From assembly GCF_963556105.2 (NCBI RefSeq), contig NZ_OY829945.1, positions 365,001-412,500 on the forward strand: a DNA stretch of 47,500 nucleotides, written 5' to 3'. This DNA comes from an uncultured Tolumonas sp. Lineage in GTDB: Bacteria > Pseudomonadota > Gammaproteobacteria > Enterobacterales > Aeromonadaceae. Made by a program: the position numbers and the translations under genes. Shown here in pieces: positions 1 through 10,814 of this stretch; position 1 is the stretch's first letter, and each line of letters starts with the position of its first letter. The notes beneath the pieces are model-generated. The model worked only from the letters and a program-made list of their open reading frames with translations, made no database searches and had not been told where the DNA came from.

Positions 1-2295
<2,295 letters not shown>

Positions 2296-2394
2296 ACAAC
2301 ACCCAAGTGGTTTTAAGCTAAGAGCTTGTTTGATTGATTGAACGAACTAGATAAAGAAACGAATTTAGAGTCAGCTTTCTGATTTAACCGAATA

Positions 2395-2513
2395 TGCCTG
2401 GCGGCAATAGCGCGATGGAACCACCTGTACCCATGCCGAACACAGAAGTGAAACGTTGTAGCGCCGATGGTAGTGTGGCATTCGCCATGTGAGAGTAGGA
2501 CACTGCCAGGCTC
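2395..2513 (+). rRNA. rrf: 5S ribosomal RNA (copy 1)
   Basis: A 118-119 nt 5S rRNA follows 23S after a spacer of about 100 nt, in the usual operon order. It begins TGCCTGGCGG and closes with the complementary CTGCCAGGC, and it carries the conserved CCATGCCGAACACAGAAGTG segment. It differs at 14 positions from the second 5S copy about 300 nt downstream. The 3' end is uncertain by one or two bases. Confidence 0.96.
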
Positions 2514-2576
2514 CTAAATTGATGTGAAGACCTTGACTGGGTGACAACGGTTGAGCGAGCATAGAGAGAAAAGTGC

Positions 2577-2653
2577 GGAGTGGTAGTTCAGTCGGTTAGA
2601 ATACCGGCCTGTCACGCCGGGGGTCGCGGGTTCGAGTCCCGTCCACTCCGCCA
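2577..2653 (+). tRNA. tRNA-Asp (GTC anticodon)
   Basis: A 77-nt cloverleaf with acceptor stem GGAGTGG/CCACTCC, discriminator G and encoded CCA. The D arm is GTTCAGTCGGTTAGAAT, the anticodon loop CTGTCAC reads GTC, and the T arm is GCGGGTTCGAGTCCCGT. The sequence is nearly that of E. coli tRNA-Asp. It lies between two 5S genes at the distal end of the rRNA operon, a known position for tRNA-Asp in this group. Confidence 0.97.
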
Positions 2654-2663
2654 ATATTTTGAA

Positions 2664-2692
2664 AAGCCTTAGCGTTAACTAAGGCTTTTTTA
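2664..2692 (+). terminator. rho-independent terminator after tRNA-Asp
   Basis: A perfect 9-bp stem AAGCCTTAG/CTAAGGCTT with a 6-nt loop is followed by TTTTTTATT. It ends the first 5S-tRNA part of the operon, so the second 5S copy needs read-through or its own promoter. Confidence 0.85.
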
Positions 2693-2704
2693 TTAAAAAG
2701 AATT

Positions 2705-2822
2705 TGCCTGGTAGCCAGAGCACAGTAGAACCACCTGTTCCCATGCCGAACACAGAAGTGAAATGCTGTTACGCCGATGGTAGTGTGGCATTCGCCATGT
2801 GAGAGTAGGAAACTGCCAGGCT
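2705..2822 (+). rRNA. rrf: 5S ribosomal RNA (copy 2, divergent)
   Basis: A second complete 5S gene of about 118 nt lies 11-12 nt behind a terminator. It aligns without gaps to copy 1 but differs at 14 positions (8, 9, 12, 14, 18, 20, 21, 23, 35, 60, 62, 66, 67, 107 in copy numbering). In helix II most changes preserve pairing: 23-60 G-C becomes A-U, 21-62 A-U becomes G-C, and 18-65 and 20-63 G-U become A-U. Only 17-67 is lost (C-A). Selection on structure therefore seems to have continued, which argues against a simple pseudogene. A strong terminator follows. Confidence 0.93.
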
Positions 2823-2832
2823 CTCAAATACT

Positions 2833-2866
2833 AAGCCCTGAACATAAGTTCAGGGCTTTTTGTTTT
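2833..2866 (+). terminator. rho-independent terminator of the rRNA operon
   Basis: A perfect 11-bp stem AAGCCCTGAAC/GTTCAGGGCTT with a 4-nt loop is followed by TTTTTGTTTT. It closes the operon ahead of the converging ovoA gene. Confidence 0.9.
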
Positions 2867-2888
2867 CCGGTATTTATAAAAATACACG

Positions 2889-5069
2889 TTACTTCTTTCG
2901 CCAAATTGTCAGTTGTGACAACAGATATTGGTATTTCCGTGCGGTTTCTTGCAACACAAACGGAATGTCCTGTGCGGGTTGTAGCTCTTCAAATTCAGTA
3001 CTCAGTATACGCTGTAGATACTGATAAGTGGTTCGTGCTTCACCGTTCTCTCTGATCCCGCCAAGCCAATTATGTTTCGATGTTGATTCCACTTGCCAGG
3101 TATGTGGTGAGCACAGCATCAGAATGCCGCCATCGCGTAATCGATGGGCAAGATCGGCGAGAAAATGTGCCGGTTCGCGTAGCCGATCCAGCATGTTGGC
3201 AGCAAGGATCAAATCATAGTGCTGATATTTGCCTTTCAGGTTACAGGCATCGCCTTGGGTAAAATGGATCCTGCTGGCCAATTCAGGATCGAATTGGCAG
3301 TCCGTCAATTTCGCTTCACGGTATTCGACTAATTCCCCTTCGGTTGGAATGGCATAACGGAAACTGTTTTGCTGGGCTAGTGTTTGCGCGATATCGATAA
3401 AACGGGCGGAATAATCAACGGCATCGACATGTTGAAAATGTTTCGCTAGTTCAAAACTCGCACGACCGACGGAACAACCAATATCTAATGCTCGGATTGG
3501 CTGCTGGCAGACTTCGGCAGCAATTTCGGCCAGCCGTTGGCAGTGATTTGGCACATCAAAATGGCTGGCGCCATAGTGTGAATCAAGGTATTGCGCGATC
3601 AGTGGATCCGTTTCGTAAGGGTTAACAATGAGTGGTTCCTGATAACGGGACACTACATAACGAAAACCGGCATGTTGGAAAAAGTGACGTCGAAAAGCAT
3701 ATCGGGAATTTTTCAGCGCCAGATTACCGGTAGAGATCCATGAACCACCTTTGATTAGATTATGTTTGCCATCGAATGTTGGGGTGGAAAAATCATCGTA
3801 TAACGGGTGCACTCGGAAGCCGTCGAAGCCATCAATTGCGGTGCTGCTCCATTGCCAGACATTACCGATCACGTCGTAAAACTCGCCTTGTGGAAATTGA
3901 TCAATAGGGCTCGATGATGACCAATATTCCAAATTGATATTCCCCGGAGCTTGTTGCCAGTCAGGTTGATCGGTTGAAATATTCTGGCGCAGTGCCATCC
4001 ATTCGGCTTCGCAAGGCAGTTGAATTGGTAAACCGGTTTGTGCGGCTTTCCAACGACAAAATGCAGCGGCTTCCAGCTGGTTAGTTTCCACTGGCCAATC
4101 CCATGGCATGGCGATCTCTTCCGTCATCAGACGCAAACGCAGGGTATCGGTTTGCTGAATATCGCCCTGCCAGAAGGTGGGTTTATCGGCCTTGGTGAAT
4201 TTGAGCCACTCCTGGCCTTCTGTGCTCCACCATTGCGGATGTTGGTAACCTCCAGCCAGAACAAATTCGAGAAATTCCGCATTACTGACCAGATATTTAC
4301 TGGCTTGGAAGGTATCTAATTTAATTTCGCGTTGACCGTATTCGTTATCCCAACCATAGGTGGCATCGCTGTCTGGTTTGCCCATTTGGATGGTAGCGGC
4401 GGCAACGGGCAGTAATTGATTGGTCGGTACCGTATTTGGCTGCTGGCGTATGTGTGGATAGTGCTGCCAGCGCGGTTGCGATCGCACCACAGACAATGGC
4501 AGCTGGCGAATCAGTACGGACGAGGTTTCGAGGTGAATACGTTCATGTTCAATTCCCATCAGGATAGTCCATGCTGGACTGCCCCAACTGATGGGTAATT
4601 CCAAAGGCATGTCTTGAATAAATTGTATAACGCGGGTTTTGACTTGGTGGCGATACGTCCGCAACTCGGCGATGGTTGGCCAATTGTAATGCGTTTCATC
4701 AAGATCATCCCAGCTCATCTCATCAACACCGATCGCCACCATGGCTTCAATTTGTGCATTAATTCGCTGGTTGATTTGTTGGGCAGCAAACAGTTTATTG
4801 ATGAAAAAACTCGCGGTGTGGCCGTAATAGAAAATCAGCGGATGGCGCAGCGGAATGGCTTTCTTATACCACGCATCTTCGTGCGCGAGACAATCAAACA
4901 GTGAATCATATAAATCGTAGGTCTGGATGAAGTAATCGAGCAGTTCCTGCCGTTTTGTCGCGACATTATCGCCTTGTAACCATAGCGTGCGAGTGGGTGC
5001 GGGCAGTGCTGATGCTTGAGTGTCCTCACGAGTGGCGTGTGCTGCTGGATGATGGAAAGAATAATTCAC
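2889..5069 (-). CDS. ovoA: OvoA: 5-histidylcysteine sulfoxide synthase with methyltransferase domain
   Basis: A 726-residue protein with the three-part OvoA architecture. The N-terminal DinB-like domain (about 40-200) is followed by a formylglycine-generating-enzyme/sulfatase-modifying domain (about 215-465) and a SAM-dependent methyltransferase (about 480-726). OvoA couples histidine to cysteine with oxygen at a non-heme iron and then methylates toward ovothiol A. The iron-binding signature HxxxHxE is visible as HERIHLE (H175, H179, E181), with a likely third histidine in YYGHTASF (H84). The methyltransferase domain has the SAM motif ALDIGCSVGRASFELA. Full fusion length argues for ovothiol rather than ergothioneine synthesis, since EgtB lacks the methyltransferase. 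It stands alone, converging on the rRNA operon, with an 11-bp inverted repeat 100-150 nt upstream that may be an operator. Confidence 0.93.
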   Translation of the reverse strand: MNYSFHHPAAHATREDTQASALPAPTRTLWLQGDNVATKRQELLDYFIQTYDLYDSLFDCLAHEDAWYKKAIPLRHPLIFYYGHTASFFINKLFAAQQINQRINAQIEAMVAIGVDEMSWDDLDETHYNWPTIAELRTYRHQVKTRVIQFIQDMPLELPISWGSPAWTILMGIEHERIHLETSSVLIRQLPLSVVRSQPRWQHYPHIRQQPNTVPTNQLLPVAAATIQMGKPDSDATYGWDNEYGQREIKLDTFQASKYLVSNAEFLEFVLAGGYQHPQWWSTEGQEWLKFTKADKPTFWQGDIQQTDTLRLRLMTEEIAMPWDWPVETNQLEAAAFCRWKAAQTGLPIQLPCEAEWMALRQNISTDQPDWQQAPGNINLEYWSSSSPIDQFPQGEFYDVIGNVWQWSSTAIDGFDGFRVHPLYDDFSTPTFDGKHNLIKGGSWISTGNLALKNSRYAFRRHFFQHAGFRYVVSRYQEPLIVNPYETDPLIAQYLDSHYGASHFDVPNHCQRLAEIAAEVCQQPIRALDIGCSVGRASFELAKHFQHVDAVDYSARFIDIAQTLAQQNSFRYAIPTEGELVEYREAKLTDCQFDPELASRIHFTQGDACNLKGKYQHYDLILAANMLDRLREPAHFLADLAHRLRDGGILMLCSPHTWQVESTSKHNWLGGIRENGEARTTYQYLQRILSTEFEELQPAQDIPFVLQETARKYQYLLSQLTIWRKK

Positions 5070-5166
5070 AAGGCGTCTCCGATAGCAATTTATCTGACAA
5101 CGAGGGTGTTGAAACTAAAACGTGTCAAAGATAGTACGAGAGAATGTAAGTTCAGATCAGTGCTGT

Positions 5167-5221
5167 TTTGCACACTGTTACGATTGAATTATGCTTGTCA
5201 TTCAAATGATCAGTGTGCAAA
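5167..5221. repeat. 11-bp inverted repeat between cdd and ovoA
   Basis: TTTGCACACTG at 5167-5177 and its exact complement CAGTGTGCAAA at 5211-5221 are separated by 33 bp. The pair lies about 100-150 bp upstream of the ovoA start and directly downstream of the cdd stop. There is no T-run, so it is not an obvious terminator. A pair of regulator half-sites or a looped operator for ovoA is possible. The binding protein is unknown. Confidence 0.45.
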
Positions 5222-5240
5222 TGAGGTATTAAGTGATAAA

Positions 5241-5648
5241 TCAGGCGTTTAATTGCGTTTTACTAAATGAAAAGGGCAGTAATTCTTTGATTGCGACTTG
5301 CTGTAACTGGCCTTGCCACTGGAACAAGATCTGAATATCGGGGCCGAATTCAGAGATGAATTGGCGGCAAATACCACAGGGGCTGATTTCACCTTTGGGA
5401 GAAAAAACGGCAATGGCTTTGAATTGAGTATGCCCCTGGCTGATGGCATTCCCCAGTGCCACACGTTCGGCACAGGTACCAGCTGGATAGGCGGCATTTT
5501 CAATATTAATACCACTGAAGATCTGATCATCGCTGGTTAAGACTGCTGCTCCGACGGAATAGTTGGAATAGGGCATGTAAGCATGGCGGATACTGGCTTT
5601 GGCGGCGGCCATGAGTTGAGTTTGTTGTTCATGCGTGAGTACAGGCAT
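5241..5648 (-). CDS. cdd: cytidine deaminase (small tetrameric type)
   Basis: Hydrolytic deamination of cytidine and deoxycytidine to uridine in pyrimidine salvage, in the cytoplasm. From the chosen ATG at 5648 (GAGG 9-12 nt upstream) the protein has 135 residues, the size of the short homotetrameric class found in Bacillus and humans. It is shorter than the E. coli dimeric 294-residue enzyme. Zinc and catalytic motifs are complete: GINIENAAY (46-54), TCAERVA with C59 and E61, and PCGIC with C91 and C94. The upstream in-frame start would add 28 poorly conserved residues running into the hairpin behind treC. It is probably transcribed alone. Confidence 0.92.
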   Translation of the reverse strand: MPVLTHEQQTQLMAAAKASIRHAYMPYSNYSVGAAVLTSDDQIFSGINIENAAYPAGTCAERVALGNAISQGHTQFKAIAVFSPKGEISPCGICRQFISEFGPDIQILFQWQGQLQQVAIKELLPFSFSKTQLNA

Positions 5649-5687
5649 AAGACGCCTCAGATAAATAGATGGTACAGAATTATTAAC

Positions 5688-5716
5688 ACGCCAGCTTATT
5701 CGCAACAAGCTGGCGT
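5688..5716 (-). terminator. hairpin between treC and cdd
   Basis: A perfect 10-bp stem ACGCCAGCTT/AAGCTGGCGT with a 9-nt loop lies 30-60 nt downstream of the treC stop. Read on the minus strand it is followed by an AT-rich but T-poor stretch (GTTAATAATT), so it is a moderate terminator candidate for the trehalose operon. Confidence 0.55.
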
Positions 5717-5744
5717 CTCGTAAAAACTGCAACTGGTAGCATAT

Positions 5745-7409
5745 TTAACTGTGCAGCCAGACCATCACTTCATATGGTTTTAGATCGCGGTGACATAGCT
5801 CAGGTAAGGACGTTTCATTGTGGATCAGGCATTGGCTGTCAGTGTGTTGCCAATGTTCCGGTAATTCAAACGCGGTTTCTGTTGCGCTTAAATTGGCGAC
5901 CACGAGCAGTTTTTGTTCGCCATATTGACGCTGATAACACCAGAGTGTTGGGTGATTGGGGAGCAGATCCTGATAGTTGCCTTCGGCAATGATGGGGTAT
6001 TGTTTCCGCAGTTGGATCAGTTGCTGATAGTGATAAAACACGGAAGCTTTATCTGCCAGCGCATTGCTCACATTGATCTGTACGTGATTATCACTCAGTG
6101 GAATCCACGGTGTGCCTTGGCTAAAACCAGCTCCGGTTGATGTGTCCCATTGCATTGGTGTGCGGCTGTTATCACGCGAACGCGCAGCCAGTGTTTGCAA
6201 CGTCTCCTCGGTTGCCACCCCTTGTGCCTGATGGGCCAGATAGAGATTCAGGCTTTCCACATCACGGTAGTCATCAATTTGGGTGAAATGCGGATTGGTC
6301 ATGCCGATCTCTTCCCCCTGATAAATATAGGGAGTGCCTTGCAGCATATGTAAGACAGTAGCCAGCATCTTGGCTGATTTTTCTCGATATTCCCCTTCAT
6401 GCCCAAAACGCGACACGATGCGCGGTTGATCATGATTACACCAGAACAGCGCGCTCCAGCCTTGCTGATGCAAGCCGTTTTGCCATTCGGCAAAGATTTT
6501 TTTCAACTCAATAAAATCCGGCGCCGCCAACTGCCATTTTTCGCCGTTCGGATAATCGACCTTCAGGTGATGGAAATTAAACACCATCGAGAGTTCGCGA
6601 CCATCTTGTTGTGAATATTGCTGGCAATGTGCCAGTGTGGTGGAGGACATTTCCCCAACCGTCATGCAGTGGCGTGGCACGAATACATCGCGGGATAATT
6701 CTTGCAGATAGTCATGCACTCGCGGGCCATCGGTATAAAAGCGACGGCCATCACCGGTCAGATCATCACAAAAATCTTGTTGTTTGGAGATGAGATTAAT
6801 GACATCGAGGCGGAAACCATCGACCCCTTTATCGACCCAGAAATGCAGTACTTTTTTGATTTCGGCGCGGACTTCCGGGTTTTCCCAATTCAGGTCGGCT
6901 TGTTGTTCACTGAACAGATGCAGGTAATATTGACCACTGTTTTCATCGAATGCCCAGGCATTACCACCAAACTTGGATTGCCAGTTATTCGGCTCTTGAC
7001 CATGGACCGGATCACGCCAGATGTAGAAATCACGAAAGCGGCTCTGGGGATCGCGCAGTGCCGTTTTAAACCAGACGTGTTCCGTGGAGGTGTGGTTAAA
7101 CACCATATCCATAATGATGTGCAAACCACGTTGTTTGCAGGCACTCACCAGTTGTTCAAAATCGGCCATGCTACCGAAAGCCGGGTCGATGGCGTAATAA
7201 TCGGCAATGTCATAGCCATTATCGATCTGCGGAGAGCTGTAGATCGGGGTGAGCCATAATGCATCAACGCCCAGTTGTTGCAGATAATCGAGGCGTTGAA
7301 TGATGCCTTGCAAGTCGCCGGTGCCTTTATTACCGGAATCTTGAAAGCTTTTCGGGTAGATCTGATACACCACCGCCTGACGCCACCAGTCATGTTGAGA
7401 ATAAGACAT
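5745..7409 (-). CDS. treC: trehalose-6-phosphate hydrolase (GH13)
   Basis: Cytoplasmic alpha,alpha-phosphotrehalase that splits imported trehalose-6-phosphate into glucose and glucose-6-phosphate. The ATG at 7409 gives 554 residues (E. coli TreC 551) and has GGAG 7 nt upstream; an ATG six codons earlier overlaps that ribosome site. GH13 landmarks are present: the N-terminal WWRQAVVYQIYPKSF, DMVFNHTS near 101-108, nucleophile D202 in GFRLDVINL, acid/base E253 in VGEMSS, and D327 in WCNHDQPR. It is the last gene of treR-treB-treC, 66 bp behind treB. GH13 enzymes acting on related glucosides look similar, but the treB partner settles the role. Confidence 0.94.
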   Translation of the reverse strand: MSYSQHDWWRQAVVYQIYPKSFQDSGNKGTGDLQGIIQRLDYLQQLGVDALWLTPIYSSPQIDNGYDIADYYAIDPAFGSMADFEQLVSACKQRGLHIIMDMVFNHTSTEHVWFKTALRDPQSRFRDFYIWRDPVHGQEPNNWQSKFGGNAWAFDENSGQYYLHLFSEQQADLNWENPEVRAEIKKVLHFWVDKGVDGFRLDVINLISKQQDFCDDLTGDGRRFYTDGPRVHDYLQELSRDVFVPRHCMTVGEMSSTTLAHCQQYSQQDGRELSMVFNFHHLKVDYPNGEKWQLAAPDFIELKKIFAEWQNGLHQQGWSALFWCNHDQPRIVSRFGHEGEYREKSAKMLATVLHMLQGTPYIYQGEEIGMTNPHFTQIDDYRDVESLNLYLAHQAQGVATEETLQTLAARSRDNSRTPMQWDTSTGAGFSQGTPWIPLSDNHVQINVSNALADKASVFYHYQQLIQLRKQYPIIAEGNYQDLLPNHPTLWCYQRQYGEQKLLVVANLSATETAFELPEHWQHTDSQCLIHNETSLPELCHRDLKPYEVMVWLHS

Positions 7410-7475
7410 CAAAACACTCCATTCCAAGAAAAGGCTGCGGCCAGTGACCGCAGCAGGAAATTATTGTTATTCGGG

Positions 7476-8912
7476 TTAAACCGCTTCCGTAGCAGAGATT
7501 TCAGCAGGTGATTGATTACGGAATTTGTGTTTATACACGGCGATGGTCAGCAGCATAGGCACAGCAATTGCGATCAGCATGGCCACGGAGTAAATGCCCC
7601 AGAATTGTGGCTGGATAGACAGAATGCCAGGTAGACCACCCACACCGATGCCATTGGCCAGCACACCGCTGTAACCACACACCAGACCCGCCAGCGCAGA
7701 ACCAACCATCGCACACAACATTGGGAATTTGTAACGCAGGTTGATGCCATACATTGCTGGTTCGGTGACGCCGAGATAAGCAGAAATCGCAGCAGGAACA
7801 GAAATTTCACGTTCGTTAGCTTTACGGCTGATGAAGATGATGCCCATTACCGCTGAAGCCTGAGCGATGTTAGACAGGGCAATCAGAGGCCATATTGGTG
7901 TGCCGCCCATGCTTTGTACTAACTGCAGATCGACGGCGTTGGTGGTGTGATGCACGCCGGTAATCACCAATGGTGCATACAGGAAACCAAACAGCGAGGC
8001 GCCAATCGGTGCGAAGCTACCGGTCATCACGGATTTAGCCGCAAATGCCACGCCATCACCGATCCAGCGACCGAATGGACCAATCAGGCTATGTGCCAGA
8101 ATGACTGCCAGGATCAGTGAAACAAAGGGTACAACGACCAGATAGAGGTAAGCCGGTACGATCTGTTTCAGCCGTGTTTCGATATAAGCCAGCAGCGCAC
8201 CAGCTAAAATCGCAGGAATAACCTGGGCCTGATAACCGACTTTCTGGATCGCGAACAGACCAAAGTTCCAGGCTTCCGGTGCTTGCTGGCCGATCAGATA
8301 GGCATTCATCAGTTGCGGGCTGACCAACGTAATACCCAACACGATCCCCAGGATCTCGCTGCCACCGAGTTTGCGCACCGTGGCCCAGCACACACCCACT
8401 GGCAGGAAGTGGAAAATAGCTTCACCAATCAGCCACAGGAACGAGTGAACGGTGGCCCAAAACTGGCTGATCTCGGTCAGGCTCTTGCCATCGAACATCT
8501 TGATGTCGCCGATGACATTCCGGAAACCTAAGATCAAACCACCGGTAATAATGGCCGGTAACAACGGTACAAAAATTTCAGCTAAGTGGGAGATTGAGCG
8601 TTCCAGCACACTCATATTCTGGCGTGCCGCCACTTTGGCCGCCTCTTTACTGGCGCCATCGACACCGGTTTGTGCGATGAGTAGTTTATAAAACTCATCC
8701 ACTTCGGTGCCAATGACCACCTGAAATTGACCGGCATTGGTAAAACAACCCTTGACGGATGGAATCGTTTCTATGGCTTTGATATCGGCTTGTGCCGTGT
8801 TTTTCAGTACAAAACGCAGCCGGGTCAGGCAGTGGCTGACGGTGGCAATATTATCTTTGCCGCCGACCAGACTGATCAGACGAGTAACGTCCTGAGAGAA
8901 TGATTTGCTCAT
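7476..8912 (-). CDS. treB: PTS trehalose-specific EIIBC component
   Basis: Inner-membrane permease that imports and phosphorylates trehalose to trehalose-6-phosphate. It has 478 residues (E. coli TreB 473). The N-terminal IIB domain (1-90) contains the phosphorylated cysteine C28 in SHCLTRLRF. The IIC domain follows with about ten hydrophobic segments and the conserved GVHHTTNAVDLQ and YLGVTEPAMYGIN motifs. There is no IIA domain, so phosphate must come from a glucose-type EIIA encoded elsewhere, as in E. coli. The start ATG follows AGGGGA at normal distance. It is transcribed from a promoter flanked by two TreR-type operators and followed by treC. Confidence 0.95.
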   Translation of the reverse strand: MSKSFSQDVTRLISLVGGKDNIATVSHCLTRLRFVLKNTAQADIKAIETIPSVKGCFTNAGQFQVVIGTEVDEFYKLLIAQTGVDGASKEAAKVAARQNMSVLERSISHLAEIFVPLLPAIITGGLILGFRNVIGDIKMFDGKSLTEISQFWATVHSFLWLIGEAIFHFLPVGVCWATVRKLGGSEILGIVLGITLVSPQLMNAYLIGQQAPEAWNFGLFAIQKVGYQAQVIPAILAGALLAYIETRLKQIVPAYLYLVVVPFVSLILAVILAHSLIGPFGRWIGDGVAFAAKSVMTGSFAPIGASLFGFLYAPLVITGVHHTTNAVDLQLVQSMGGTPIWPLIALSNIAQASAVMGIIFISRKANEREISVPAAISAYLGVTEPAMYGINLRYKFPMLCAMVGSALAGLVCGYSGVLANGIGVGGLPGILSIQPQFWGIYSVAMLIAIAVPMLLTIAVYKHKFRNQSPAEISATEAV

Positions 8913-8962
8913 GTGTGTCCCCTGGTGAACAAAACCGTCGTTCCATGATGGAAGATGGTTTA

Positions 8963-9029
8963 AGTATAGTTGGTAACGTTCCCAATAAGTATGCAGCTGA
9001 TTAATTAAAACACAAAAGGGAACGTTCCC
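8963..9029 (-). promoter_or_regulatory. treBC promoter with two LacI-family (TreR) operators
   Basis: Two operator palindromes lie 46 bp apart centre to centre: GGGAACGTTCCC (9018-9029, perfect) and GGTAACGTTCCC (8972-8983, one mismatch). The perfect one matches the known TreR operator type. On the minus strand TATACT (8968-8963) makes a -10 element just downstream of the nearer operator. TreR bound there would occupy the promoter spacer, and bound at both sites could form a loop. The assignment to TreR is inferred from the neighbouring gene. Confidence 0.82.
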
Positions 9030-9046
9030 AATTTGCGTGATTGTTC

Positions 9047-9075
9047 ACAGATCCAGCGTTGGATCCGGATCTGTG
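9047..9075. repeat. hairpin between treR and treB
   Basis: CACAGATCC at 9047-9055 and GGATCTGTG at 9067-9075 form a 9-bp stem with an 11-nt loop. It lies 58-86 nt behind the treR stop. It lacks a T-run on either strand and may be a weak or factor-dependent treR terminator. Confidence 0.4.
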
Positions 9076-9132
9076 GCGTGAGGGGATGGTTAATTTAGCT
9101 GTCGTTTGACGCTGTTTAATTTTTGACGCTAT

Positions 9133-10077
9133 TTAGCTATGCGAGGGGGCTATTTGCGCACAAGGTGCGGCGTCTTGTTCCAACTGCAATAACAGCTGTT
9201 CAGCGGCAAGGCGGCCAGCTTGTTTATAGCCGGGATCGATGGATTGCACCTGTGGAAACAGGAAATGCAGCAGCGGATTATTACCCACCCCGGTGAGTTT
9301 CACATCGTGACGTTGTTGTTCTTGCAGATACTTCGCGGCACCCAGTGCCAGTGTGTCAGTGGCGCAAACCACCGCATCGGTCATGGGGGTTAGCAGTTTC
9401 GCGGTCAGGTCGTAGCCGCTTTGTACATCTAAACTGCCGGTTAAGTAACGGCAAGGCAGTTGTTGTTGGACACAAAATTGCTGGTAGGCTTGCAAACGCA
9501 AGGCACCGGTGGTCGCATCGCTGGGGTCAACACCGATAAAGTCGATGTGACGACTGCCATCGGCATACAGCTGCTGCAAGATCCGCCCGATTGCACCTTG
9601 ATCGTCATAACAAACCGAGGCCATCTGTGGCCAATCGCGTGCCATGAGCACCAGCTTGTTTTGCCATGGGCGCAGTTGTTCCAGATCGAGAGCACTGAAC
9701 GCAAATAAGATCACACCATCGACACCGCGGCGGGCTAAGAGCGCCAGATGTTCATCGACTTTCTGCGGATCAAATTCACTTTCCATCAGCATGGCATCAT
9801 AACCACGCGCATAGAGGATTTCGAGCATGCCACGCACAGCACGATTTTCGGATGCCGAATCGAGGCGTGACACGATAATGCCGACCAGACGGGCACTGTT
9901 GGTGCGCATGGCGCGAGCCGATTTACTGGGTTCGAAACCATGTTCCCGGATCACGGTCTCCACCCGATCGCGGGTTTGCGGATTGACATTCGGGTCTTGG
10001 TTCAGCACCCGTGACACGGTGGATTTACCCACGCCACTCAGTTTGGCGATATCAAGAATAGTAAGGCGTTTAGTCAT
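9133..10077 (-). CDS. treR: trehalose operon repressor, LacI family
   Basis: DNA-binding repressor of trehalose uptake genes; in E. coli the inducer is trehalose-6-phosphate. From ATG 10077 it has 314 residues (E. coli 315). It begins with the LacI helix-turn-helix TILDIAKLSGVGKSTVSRVL, followed by the hinge and a periplasmic-binding-protein-like effector domain with the TreR-type ARAMRTNSARLVGIIVSRLD and TDTLALGAAKYLQEQ segments. An upstream in-frame TTG (10134) would add 19 unconserved residues and is rejected; no strong Shine-Dalgarno marks the ATG. It lies upstream of treB on the same strand, as in E. coli. Confidence 0.93.
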   Translation of the reverse strand: MTKRLTILDIAKLSGVGKSTVSRVLNQDPNVNPQTRDRVETVIREHGFEPSKSARAMRTNSARLVGIIVSRLDSASENRAVRGMLEILYARGYDAMLMESEFDPQKVDEHLALLARRGVDGVILFAFSALDLEQLRPWQNKLVLMARDWPQMASVCYDDQGAIGRILQQLYADGSRHIDFIGVDPSDATTGALRLQAYQQFCVQQQLPCRYLTGSLDVQSGYDLTAKLLTPMTDAVVCATDTLALGAAKYLQEQQRHDVKLTGVGNNPLLHFLFPQVQSIDPGYKQAGRLAAEQLLLQLEQDAAPCAQIAPSHS

Positions 10078-10292
10078 AACAGGCCGAGAAAACTCACTTT
10101 GCAGTATTGTTCGGATTTTTCCCCGCTTAGGCAAGCAAGCAAATCCAGAATTGCCCGATTCAGGTGGTTCTCAGCAAATTAGCCGCAGAAATGGGAATCC
10201 GGTTTGTGATCCTCTCAGCAGTTATTTATGCTGGTGGCAGTAATCGCTAACCATTCGGCCACCTTGTGCCGGAATTTGAGGACGAGCTTATT

Positions 10293-10799
10293 ATGTTTAT
10301 TGGTAATTTACAGCAATTGGATGACTGCCTGCTGCATCCGCTGATTGCGACCGTGTTACGTGATTTTGTGGCCACGAATGCCGATGTCTTGGCACTGCCG
10401 AAAGGTAAAACCGATCTGACGGTACCGGCACAATTTGCCCCCGCAGAATTGCCGAAAGATCCGCTGTTTATGATCGTATCGATGGATACCTCGCAACTGG
10501 TGATCGAACGTCGCGCTGAGTTCCATGATACATACCTCGACATTCAGTTGTTATTGTCAGGTGAAGAGTGGATTGGCTGTGGGCCACATGCGGTTACGTT
10601 GGACCGCAGCGATAATCCGCACCCGGATCTTTATTTTATGGATGAGCCAGCCACCAGCTATATTGGTTTGCAGCCAGGCGATTTTGTGGTGATAACACCG
10701 GGTGAATTACATACCCCGTTATGCACTCTGACTGAACCGGGTGAGCTGCGTAAAATTGTGTTTAAGGTACATAAAGCGTTGTTATCCCCATTGGTGTGA
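10293..10799 (+). CDS. YhcH/YjgK/YiaL (TabA) family protein
   Basis: A small cytoplasmic beta-barrel protein (168 residues from ATG 10293, preceded by GAGGACGAG). The family includes NanQ/YhcH, a sialic acid anomerase, the toxin-antitoxin biofilm protein TabA, and EbgC. Family marks are the MFIGNL start, the EFHDTYLDIQLLLSG segment (near 80-95) with putative metal-binding His and Asp, and the late ITPGELHTP motif. The exact substrate cannot be told from sequence. It diverges from treR and is followed 15 bp later by the GST gene, so the two probably share a transcript. A sugar-anomerase role fits the family but is inference. Confidence 0.85.
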   Translation: MFIGNLQQLDDCLLHPLIATVLRDFVATNADVLALPKGKTDLTVPAQFAPAELPKDPLFMIVSMDTSQLVIERRAEFHDTYLDIQLLLSGEEWIGCGPHAVTLDRSDNPHPDLYFMDEPATSYIGLQPGDFVVITPGELHTPLCTLTEPGELRKIVFKVHKALLSPLV

Positions 10800-10814
10800 C
10801 CTTGAGGAGGCGGT

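Noticed and set aside
6702-7259. 185-codon plus-strand frame inside treC
   Set aside because: A shadow of the treC reading frame on the other strand; no ribosome site and treC is fully conserved.
9023-9049. CRP site near the treB operators
   Set aside because: CGTGA and TCACA are separated by 4 instead of 6 bp, so it does not fit the CRP consensus.
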